Part shown: one piece after another, positions 1 to 4,798 of the stretch
Numbering within the stretch: the first letter of the stretch is position 1
Layout: each line of letters starts with the position of its first letter
Made by a program: the position numbers and the translations under genes
DNA from: Alphaproteobacteria bacterium
GTDB lineage: Bacteria > Pseudomonadota > Alphaproteobacteria > Micropepsales > Micropepsaceae
NCBI GenBank assembly: GCA_019508105.1
Contig: JAEKMB010000171.1
Span: forward strand, 1-5,265
DNA length: 5,265 nucleotides
Direction of reading: 5' to 3'
Notes under the pieces: model-generated
Told to the model about the DNA's origin: nothing
Database searches by the model: none
Seen by the model: only the letters and a program-made list of their open reading frames with translations

Positions 1-294
1 ATCGACATGGTCATTCACCGGCGCGCCAACTTTGCGGGCGGTCTGGCGCAGGCGTTCGACAATGAAGCGGAGCGCCGCCGGGCGCAGTCCCGCCGCGACA
101 GGACAGATGCCTGTTTCCCATCGCGACAGCTTGCCGAGCAGGAAAGTGGGGGCGGCAAAGGATTTCACGAAGCTCTTGATCTGTTCCTCTCGCGCCCGCT
201 CGCCTGTGACGGTGACGCTTTCGGTCTGGGACGCCGGCTGCGCGACTGCACCCGTCAAACCGGCAAGCAGCAGCAGTGCAATGGCCTTGATCAT
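1..294 (-). CDS. Small exported protein of unknown function (N-terminal 98 residues, cut by window edge)
   Basis: The frame is open from an ATG at 294 to the window edge. The protein begins with a clear Sec signal peptide: MIK, then a hydrophobic run (AIALLLLAGLTGA), then an AVA cleavage site after residue 18. It should therefore be exported to the periplasm or beyond. The mature part starts with a polar stretch containing ESVTVTGERARE, followed by an apparently globular region (about 40-98) with one Cys in ETGICPV. I recognise the general look of a secreted hypothetical family seen in Caulobacterales/Rhizomicrobium-like bacteria but cannot assign a function. It lies 58 bp downstream of the aspartic-protease-like gene on the same strand and has its own candidate promoter and BlaI-like operator, so it may be a regulon member rather than a read-through gene. 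A longer ORF in another frame (11-352) was not chosen because this frame gives a signal peptide and a start placed correctly behind the promoter. Confidence 0.75.
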   Translation of the reverse strand, partial: MIKAIALLLLAGLTGAVAQPASQTESVTVTGERAREEQIKSFVKSFAAPTFLLGKLSRWETGICPVAAGLRPAALRFIVERLRQTARKVGAPVNDHVD

Positions 295-306
295 GTCCCG
301 CCGATT

Positions 307-321
307 CTACTACTCGTGTAG
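307..321 (-). promoter_or_regulatory. Candidate BlaI-type operator upstream of the small exported protein
   Basis: The plus strand reads CTACTACTCGTGTAG. Its centre, TACTCGTGTA (311-320), is one base off the TACAnnTGTA core known for BlaI/MecI/CopY repressors, and the outer CTAC/GTAG arms are inverted repeats. It matches the site upstream of the repressor gene (3250-3264) at 11 of 15 positions and sits at nearly the same distance from the start codon (16 versus 15 nt). It overlaps the predicted transcription start, which would suit repression. Binding by the repressor in this window is inferred. Confidence 0.55.
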
Positions 322-323
322 GT

Positions 324-352
324 TTTGTAACAGGGCGCCCACCACCTGGCAA
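324..352 (-). promoter_or_regulatory. Candidate sigma70-type promoter for the small exported protein
   Basis: On the minus strand, TTGCCA (347-352) and TACAAA (324-329) are separated by 17 bp. Each is four or five bases out of six from the housekeeping consensus. The -35 box begins directly after the TGA of the protease-like gene. Transcription would start around 317, inside the operator, giving a leader of about 20 nt. The call is by eye. Confidence 0.4.
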
Positions 353-1351
353 TCACGGCTTGGCGGGGGGCGCGGCCGGGGAACCGGTCAGGGAGACGTA
401 GAAATTATGCTCGTCCGGCGCCAGATAGATGTGCAGGTGCCGCAGCACATCCATGCCGATGGTGATGTCCGGCAGCACCGTGTTGAACAAGGCGCGGTTG
501 CCGGTCTGCTGGGTGCGGTCGCCGCCGCGGGCCATCCGGTCGGGCAGCAGCATCATGTCCGGCGTCAGCACCGTCACTCCGCCGAAGGACAGGCTGGCGA
601 AGGTATGCATATAGCTGTTCAGCGCCGGGTCGTTGTTGACCGCGCCCAACGGCGTCACCCCCGGCGATTCCGCCGACAGGCCGAATATCCGCCTGGCGAG
701 CGGCAGGCTGACAATGCTGTATTGCGAGCCGGTATCGATCACCGCATCCAGGACGTGGCCGTCCAGGCTCACCGGGATATGGAGATGACCGTCCCGAATG
801 GCGATGCGCATGGCGGCCATGGCCGGCGGGTGCCAGTAATTGATGGCACCGAAACAATGGTTCTTGGAGAAGAGCTTGAGGATGCCCGTGCCGAAATCCA
901 CGTCCACGTCATAATCGAACAGCAGATCATGCGACAGCATGCCTGCGAGCAGCGGTGTGGCGCGGGCAAAGGCCGGGTCGGGCCACAGATGCAGCTCGAT
1001 GTCTTCGAATTGGACCTTGCCGAAGAACAGGCTGTGCACCGTGGCGGCGCTGGTCGAGATATTGCCGCTGACATCGCGCGCCTCGCGGTGGCGCCAGTCG
1101 CGGGAGCGGTGGATGTTCAGCTTCAGTTCTTCCGCCACCGCCCGCGACAGTTGGGTGGTGCCTGCCCCGGTATCCAGGATCATCCCCTTGGCCACGCCAT
1201 TGAGGGTCACCGGCACCACCATCACGTCGGTCGCGCCGAAACGGGCCATCTGCTGGGTGGAAAGAAGCTTGAGCGGGCCGCAGGCGGCTTGCGCGTAGGC
1301 GCTGCCGGCGCCGGCCAGGCACAGAAGCGCCGCGATCACGCCAGCGCGCAC
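353..1351 (-). CDS. Secreted retropepsin-like aspartic protease with two DTG domains
   Basis: This is a 332-residue predicted aspartic protease exported to the periplasm or cell surface. A signal peptide is visible (MRAGVIAALL...SAYA, likely cleaved after Ala20). The mature protein has two retropepsin-like halves. The first has the catalytic-type motif ILDTGAGTT (Asp60) and ends near LLFDYDVDVDFGTG (143-156). The second has VIDTGSQYS (Asp206) and ends near TIGMDVLRHLHIYL (297-310). Known retropepsins are dimers with one DTG each, so two copies in one chain could form a pepsin-like active site from a single polypeptide. The tail is Ala/Pro-rich. The GTG start at 1351 is preferred because it keeps the Arg of the signal-peptide n-region. 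No good Shine-Dalgarno is seen, but the start lies 4 nt after the M56 stop, so translational coupling is likely. It is the third gene of the repressor operon. The substrate is unknown. Confidence 0.85.
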   Translation of the reverse strand: MRAGVIAALLCLAGAGSAYAQAACGPLKLLSTQQMARFGATDVMVVPVTLNGVAKGMILDTGAGTTQLSRAVAEELKLNIHRSRDWRHREARDVSGNISTSAATVHSLFFGKVQFEDIELHLWPDPAFARATPLLAGMLSHDLLFDYDVDVDFGTGILKLFSKNHCFGAINYWHPPAMAAMRIAIRDGHLHIPVSLDGHVLDAVIDTGSQYSIVSLPLARRIFGLSAESPGVTPLGAVNNDPALNSYMHTFASLSFGGVTVLTPDMMLLPDRMARGGDRTQQTGNRALFNTVLPDITIGMDVLRHLHIYLAPDEHNFYVSLTGSPAAPPAKP

Positions 1352-1355
1352 GCGG

Positions 1356-2852
1356 CTAGCGGCAGGCGAAAAGCAAAGCGGGGCCGCTGACGGAGATCAC
1401 TGGCAGGCCGTTGTAGCAGGTACCGGGCTGCATCGTGGCGCGGCTCCTGGACAGGGTGGCGATCACCATGCTGCCGTCGGGGCTGATGTCCTTGCCCTCG
1501 GCGCGCAATTGGGCCCAGACGCGGTTGATCTTGCACACTTCCGGGCCCGAAAGACGCGAGCCGGGCAATAGTTGCGGGGTGCGGCAGGTAATGGCCTCGG
1601 GCTCGCCTGCCCCGCTGGGATAAAGCGCCTGCACCGCCTCGCGCGTGCCGGTGACAGGCGCGGCGGGTGTGTCGGCCTTGGGCGGCGACGCGGGCGCCGG
1701 CGCGACGCTCGCAACCGCCACGGGAATTTGCGGCGGCGGCACCAGTTCGGGAAGGGGCGCCGAAATCGCCATCACCTTCATGCGCGGCAGGCGGTGCGGT
1801 TGGACGTGCAGCGGGGTGACGCCGATTTGCTCGCTGACCGCCGCGACATTGCGGGCGATCCTGTCCGTGACTTGGATACGCATGACGGCGACGACTTTGC
1901 GTTGCACATCTTCCGCCAGCGGCGAATTCAGGAAACCCGCCACCACCGGCAGGCCCAGCGCCAGGGCGGTGGCGCCGGCCAGCAAGGCCCGCTTGCCCAA
2001 ACCAAGCCGGCGAGCGGCCTCGCCGGTCATGATCAGACGCACCCGGCCCTTGAGATCCGCGCCGGTGGCGCCGGCCGCGCAGGCCAGCGGCGACTGGATG
2101 CAAAACTTGCAGACCTTGAGGATACCGCCGGCATAGATCTCCGGATCATGGCCGGCCGCCAGCACGCTTTCGTCGCAGGCGCGCTCGCGCTCGGCAATCA
2201 GCCGCGCCCCGATCAGCCAGACCGGCGGATAGAACCAGAACAGCGCTTCGACGGCCATGTGGATGGCGGCCGTGACATTGTCGCGGCGTCGCAGATGTCC
2301 CAGCTCATGCGCCAGGATGGAATCGCGTTCGCGCTCGGACAGCCGCGCCATCAAGCCGGCGGGGAGCAGCACCACCGGCCGGAAGACACCGACCAGCCCC
2401 GGCTCCAGCAGCGAGGCAGACGCCTTGACCCTGACCGGCACCCCGGGCACCGACAGGTCGCGGGCGCTGCGGATCATCGCCCGCAGCCGCAGCCAGCGCA
2501 CCAGCCTGAGAGAGAGGATCAACGCCAGCCCTGCGAGCCACAGGCCTGCGAGCAGCAGCGGCAGGCCCGGCGTCAGGCTTGGGGCGTGCGGCACCGCAAG
2601 GGTGCGGATGGGGGCGGAGAGTTCCTGTGCCGCCGGCGGAATGACGAGGACGCGCGGCAGAGGCAGCAGATGCGCCAGGCGTTCGCCCAGCGCTGCCAAG
2701 AGGGTGAACGGAACCAGGAATTTCAGCGAAGCGGCGAACCACAGCCAGAACCGCGCCCGGGCGCCATTGTGGCGCAGGACCAGGGTGAGCAGCCCCGCTG
2801 CCGCGGCGAACAGGGTGGACTGCCACAAATGGTCCAGCAGCGCGGCGATCAT
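1356..2852 (-). CDS. BlaR1-like M56 family membrane metalloprotease without a penicillin-binding domain
   Basis: This 498-residue integral membrane zinc protease belongs to the BlaR1/MecR1 (M56) family. In characterised systems such proteins sense an external signal and trigger loss of the partner BlaI repressor. Hydrophobic segments fall at about 8-27, 34-56, 96-117, 195-218 (weak) and 286-307. The zinc-site motif HELGH is at 182-186, followed by ERERACDE (221-228), whose Glu is the likely third ligand. C-terminal to the last membrane segment, where BlaR1 carries its penicillin-binding sensor, there are only about 190 residues. These comprise a charged stretch, a Pro/Ala-rich linker (about 366-400) and a compact tail with four Cys (423, 440, 479, 497) containing CRTPQLLPGSRLSGPEVC. 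No SxxK/KTG penicillin-binding motifs are seen, so beta-lactam sensing by this domain is unlikely. The ATG overlaps the repressor stop (ATGA), indicating tight co-translation. The signal sensed is unknown. Confidence 0.9.
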   Translation of the reverse strand: MIAALLDHLWQSTLFAAAAGLLTLVLRHNGARARFWLWFAASLKFLVPFTLLAALGERLAHLLPLPRVLVIPPAAQELSAPIRTLAVPHAPSLTPGLPLLLAGLWLAGLALILSLRLVRWLRLRAMIRSARDLSVPGVPVRVKASASLLEPGLVGVFRPVVLLPAGLMARLSERERDSILAHELGHLRRRDNVTAAIHMAVEALFWFYPPVWLIGARLIAERERACDESVLAAGHDPEIYAGGILKVCKFCIQSPLACAAGATGADLKGRVRLIMTGEAARRLGLGKRALLAGATALALGLPVVAGFLNSPLAEDVQRKVVAVMRIQVTDRIARNVAAVSEQIGVTPLHVQPHRLPRMKVMAISAPLPELVPPPQIPVAVASVAPAPASPPKADTPAAPVTGTREAVQALYPSGAGEPEAITCRTPQLLPGSRLSGPEVCKINRVWAQLRAEGKDISPDGSMVIATLSRSRATMQPGTCYNGLPVISVSGPALLFACR

Positions 2853-3238
2853 GCCTCTTTCTTCTTCCTGGCGGCCAGTTCGCGCAGCAGCTTTTCGGCG
2901 TCTGCCACGTCCTTGGATGAAAGATTGCCGGCTTCGATCAGCTGGGCCATCACCGGCTGCATGCGGCCGCCGAACAGGGAAAGGAACTCGTCCACCAGCC
3001 GGGCCTGGGCGGCGTCTCTGGAGATCAGCGCTTCAAAGATATGGGCGTTGCCGATCTTCCTGGCGCGGCGCAGCGCCTTCTTGCCTTCCAGCCGGTACAC
3101 CATGGTCTGCACCGTGGTGTAGGCGGGACGGCCCTTGGCGCCGAAGCTTTCCTGGATGTCGCGGATGGCGGTGGGACCTTTGTCCCACAGCACCTCCATG
3201 ATCTGAAGTTCCAGCTTGCTGAGCTTGGGAAGCCGCAT
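2849..3238 (-). CDS. BlaI/MecI/CopY-family winged-helix transcriptional repressor
   Basis: This 129-residue DNA-binding repressor is cytoplasmic and probably dimeric. The N-terminal winged helix covers about residues 1-75: LSKLELQIMEVLW is the first helix and AYTTVQTMVYRLEGKKAL (39-56) is the recognition helix and start of the wing. This matches the family pattern in which a TVxT motif precedes a conserved RL. The helical C-terminal part (about 76-129) is the expected dimerisation region and ends in a Lys-rich tail. In BlaI/BlaR systems the repressor leaves its operator after the M56 partner is activated; here that partner is encoded directly downstream with a 4-nt overlap. I chose the ATG at 3238 over the GTG at 3244 because an AGGA lies 9 nt before the ATG but only 3 nt before the GTG. 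No beta-lactamase is in view, so the name refers to the family and not to resistance. Confidence 0.93.
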   Translation of the reverse strand: MRLPKLSKLELQIMEVLWDKGPTAIRDIQESFGAKGRPAYTTVQTMVYRLEGKKALRRARKIGNAHIFEALISRDAAQARLVDEFLSLFGGRMQPVMAQLIEAGNLSSKDVADAEKLLRELAARKKKEA

Positions 3239-3247
3239 CGGCACATG

Positions 3248-3251
3248 TCCT
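3248..3251 (-). promoter_or_regulatory. Shine-Dalgarno of the repressor gene
   Basis: AGGA on the minus strand, 9 nt before the ATG at 3238. It decides between that ATG and the in-frame GTG six bases upstream. It touches the edge of the candidate operator (3250-3264). Confidence 0.6.
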
Positions 3252-3264
3252 ACTACACCAGTAA
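3250..3264 (-). promoter_or_regulatory. Candidate autoregulatory BlaI-type operator
   Basis: The plus strand reads CTACTACACCAGTAA. The core TACACCAGTA (3254-3263) differs from TACAnnTGTA at one base. It is the second copy of the motif at 307-321 and is placed the same way: 2 bp downstream of a candidate -10 box and 15 nt upstream of the start codon. BlaI-family repressors commonly control their own operon, so autoregulation is the expected role. Binding itself is inferred. Confidence 0.6.
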
Positions 3265-3265
3265 G

Positions 3266-3294
3266 AGCCTAGCGCCGCGTCAGGCAGGCAGCAA
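3266..3294 (-). promoter_or_regulatory. Candidate promoter of the repressor-M56-protease operon
   Basis: On the minus strand, TTGCTG (3289-3294) and TAGGCT (3266-3271) are spaced by 17 bp. Each box matches consensus at only three or four of six bases. Support comes mainly from the geometry, which mirrors the promoter/operator at 307-352. The predicted start would fall inside the operator, near 3259. Confidence 0.35.
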
Positions 3295-3302
3295 GCCTGC
3301 TT
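3282..3302 (-). other. Short hairpin at the end of the rhomboid gene
   Basis: AGGCAGGC (3282-3289) can pair with GCCTGCTT (3295-3302), including one G-U pair, around a 5-nt loop. It overlaps the rhomboid stop codon and the candidate -35 box of the repressor promoter. No T-run follows it on the minus strand, so an intrinsic terminator is not well supported. It may weaken read-through from the rhomboid gene or be incidental. Confidence 0.3.
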
Positions 3303-4026
3303 AATGGTCCAGCGGCGCGCCGACATTGCGGGGGCGCAAGGCATCGAATGGCCCGCAGAGCAGCAGTCCAGCCAAAAAACCGCCCAGATGCGCCTGCCAG
3401 GCGATCAGGCCGCTTTCCCCGCCCATGCCCAAGCCGGTGAGCCCGGCCAGGAGATTGATGGCCGCCCATACCGCCGAAAACATTAGGATCTGGCGCGAGA
3501 AGATCGGCGCCAGCGGGGCATCGCCCGGCGCCGCCCAGGGCGCCTGGCCCGGCAGCATGCGCAGGCCCGCCGCCATCAGGCCGGAGATGGCGCCCGAGGC
3601 GCCTACCACCGGAATGGGACTGGCCCAGTTGAACGCCAGATAAGTGACGGCGCCCGCCAGGCCACAGACCAGGAAGAAGACAAGAAACAGGCCCGCACCC
3701 AGCCGGCGCGCCACCACCGGACCAAAGGCCAGCAGCCAAAGACAGTTGATGGCCAGATGGGTCCAGTCATTGTGAAGCGCCATATAGGAGACGAACGGAA
3801 TGGCGCGCTCCCACACGGTGCCGGGATTGGCCATGTGGCTTTCCAGAAAGGCGCGGCTGTAGCGCGCCGGGACCAGGGCATATTCGTAAACCATGTCGCT
3901 GGCGCGCGACGGCCAGACTATCACCCGCGCGGCATGGGCCGCGGCCAGTCCGCCGATCAGCCACAGCACAATGGCGGGCGCGCGGAAGATGGGCTGACGC
4001 GGAGGCTGGGACTGCAGGAACGCCAT
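3301..4026 (-). CDS. Rhomboid family intramembrane serine protease
   Basis: This 241-residue polytopic inner-membrane protease cleaves membrane-spanning substrates within the bilayer. The rhomboid hallmarks are present in order: HNDWTHLAIN (His85, His90, Asn94, the oxyanion-hole side), GASGAISG (142-149, nucleophile Ser144), and AWQAHLGGFLAG (209-220, catalytic His213). The catalytic Ser-His dyad is therefore intact. Hydrophobic segments fit a six-helix core: about 17-36, 76-104, 111-131, 139-156, 180-199 and 206-224. The short polar N-terminus carries no extra cytoplasmic domain. No clear Shine-Dalgarno precedes the ATG at 4026, and a candidate -10 box lies only 5 nt away, so the mRNA may be leaderless. 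The gene is followed after 62 bp by the repressor gene on the same strand. It is probably a separate unit because the repressor has its own candidate promoter. No substrate can be named. Confidence 0.93.
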   Translation of the reverse strand: MAFLQSQPPRQPIFRAPAIVLWLIGGLAAAHAARVIVWPSRASDMVYEYALVPARYSRAFLESHMANPGTVWERAIPFVSYMALHNDWTHLAINCLWLLAFGPVVARRLGAGLFLVFFLVCGLAGAVTYLAFNWASPIPVVGASGAISGLMAAGLRMLPGQAPWAAPGDAPLAPIFSRQILMFSAVWAAINLLAGLTGLGMGGESGLIAWQAHLGGFLAGLLLCGPFDALRPRNVGAPLDH

Positions 4027-4031
4027 GGGCT

Positions 4032-4060
4032 TATCTAGGGTGCTTTGGCGCCCCTGCCAA
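4032..4060 (-). promoter_or_regulatory. Possible promoter of the rhomboid gene
   Basis: On the minus strand, TTGGCA (4055-4060) and TAGATA (4032-4037) are separated by 17 bp. The -10 ends 5 nt from the ATG, so transcription would begin at or very near the start codon. The -10 match is weak and the call is by eye. Confidence 0.3.
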
Positions 4061-4087
4061 CTCTGGCGCCATGAAACAGAAGGCGCC
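4047..4087. repeat. Three phased GGCGCC palindromes in the divergent intergenic region
   Basis: GGCGCC occurs at 4047-4052, 4065-4070 and 4082-4087, spaced 18 and 17 bp start to start. The first and third are followed by the same bases (GGCGCCCCT at 4047 and 4082). The first two can form a 7-bp stem, TGGCGCC (4046-4052) with GGCGCCA (4065-4071), around a 12-nt loop. They lie in the 124-bp gap 4027-4150 between the rhomboid and oxygenase genes, and the first two flank or overlap the possible rhomboid promoter. They could be regulator-binding sites, or chance in GC-rich DNA. Confidence 0.35.
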
Positions 4088-4135
4088 CCTCCCTATTTGT
4101 TTGGCGGGCGCAATTTTGCCTTTTGGCGTCCGCGA

Positions 4136-4141
4136 TAGTAT
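4136..4141 (+). promoter_or_regulatory. Possible -10 box of the oxygenase gene
   Basis: TAGTAT lies 9 nt before the ATG at 4151. No convincing -35 box is found at 16-18 bp; the T-rich stretch around 4113-4120 is the only candidate. If it is used, the leader would be only a few bases long, in keeping with the absence of a well-spaced Shine-Dalgarno. Confidence 0.25.
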
Positions 4142-4150
4142 TGGCAGGCC

Positions 4151-4795
4151 ATGCCCCAGCTTCCCATCGACCTGGACGCTTTCCAAGCCGCGCCCGTGGC
4201 GCGCGAGCCTTTTGCCTTCGCCATGGTGCCGCGCTTTGTGAAGCCCGAAGCGATGGCGGCGATCAATGCCGATTTTCCGCTGGTCTCTCATCCCGGCTCC
4301 TTTCCTTTGCCCACCCTCAAATATGGCCCAGCGTTTGCCAAACTGATGGAGGCGATCCAGGGGCCGGAGTTCACCACCGCGGTGGAGAAGAAGCTGGGCG
4401 TGGATTTGAAAGGCCGGCCGACCATGGTCACGGCGCGGGGTGTCTCGGCGGCGCGGGACGGGCAGATCCACACCGACTCCCGCACCAAGCTGATCACGGT
4501 GCTGATCTATATGAACAATGCCTGGGAGGCCAAGACCGGACGGCTGCGCCTGCTGCGCGGGCCGGACAATCTGGACGATGTGATTGCGGAAGTGCCGCCG
4601 GATGAAGGCACTATGCTGGTCTTTAAGAATGAGCCCAATGCCTGGCACGGTTTCCATGCCTTTGAAGGCCCCCGCCGGGTGATTCAGCTCAACTGGGTGA
4701 CGGACAAAAGCGTGGTGCGGCGCGAACAATTCCGCCACCGGGTGAGCGCGTTCTTTAAGAAACTGCGCGGGAAGTCCGCACCGGAGCGGATGTAA
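4151..4795 (+). CDS. 2-oxoglutarate/Fe(II)-dependent oxygenase
   Basis: This 214-residue predicted cytoplasmic non-haem iron oxygenase couples decarboxylation of 2-oxoglutarate to oxidation (usually hydroxylation) of a substrate. The facial triad is visible: His107 and Asp109 in QIHTDSRTK, and His166 in NAWHGFH. GPRRVIQLNW (173-182) follows, with Arg175 or Arg176 in the position that normally binds the 2-oxoglutarate carboxylate. Strand-like segments (TKLITVLIYMNN, GTMLVFKN) between the motifs fit the double-stranded beta-helix fold. The N-terminal 90 residues resemble the helical lead-in of the 2OG-FeII_Oxy_3-type group. There is no signal peptide, and the C-terminal tail is basic (FFKKLRGK). 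The substrate is not predictable. The gene diverges from the rhomboid gene and ends 3 nt before the stop of the convergent radical SAM gene. The ATG at 4151 gives the normal family start; an AGG is only 2 nt away, so initiation may be leaderless. An antisense ORF over 4031-4738 is a shadow. Confidence 0.88.
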   Translation: MPQLPIDLDAFQAAPVAREPFAFAMVPRFVKPEAMAAINADFPLVSHPGSFPLPTLKYGPAFAKLMEAIQGPEFTTAVEKKLGVDLKGRPTMVTARGVSAARDGQIHTDSRTKLITVLIYMNNAWEAKTGRLRLLRGPDNLDDVIAEVPPDEGTMLVFKNEPNAWHGFHAFEGPRRVIQLNWVTDKSVVRREQFRHRVSAFFKKLRGKSAPERM

Positions 4796-4798
4796 CTC

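Noticed and set aside
11..352. A 113-codon minus-strand ORF at the left end
   Set aside because: It competes with the frame starting at 294, which has a signal peptide and sits correctly behind the promoter. This ORF spans that promoter and operator.
32..1390. A 452-codon plus-strand ORF over the protease-like gene
   Set aside because: It is antisense to a gene with a signal peptide and two DTG motifs, and its composition is shadow-like with no domain.
1572..3122. A 516-codon plus-strand ORF over the M56 and repressor genes
   Set aside because: It is antisense to two well-recognised genes, and its translation is low-complexity Arg/Gln/Gly sequence typical of GC-rich shadows.
1356..3238. A beta-lactam resistance locus
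   Set aside because: The repressor and M56 families suggest it by name, but there is no penicillin-binding sensor domain and no beta-lactamase or PBP gene in the window.
3282..3302. Intrinsic terminator after the rhomboid gene
   Set aside because: The stem is short and no T-run follows on the transcribed strand, so it is listed only as a hairpin.
4031..4738. A 235-codon minus-strand ORF opposite the oxygenase gene
   Set aside because: It is antisense to a gene with a complete catalytic triad. Its composition (rich in His, Arg, Gly, Gln) is typical of a shadow frame and it has no recognisable domain.
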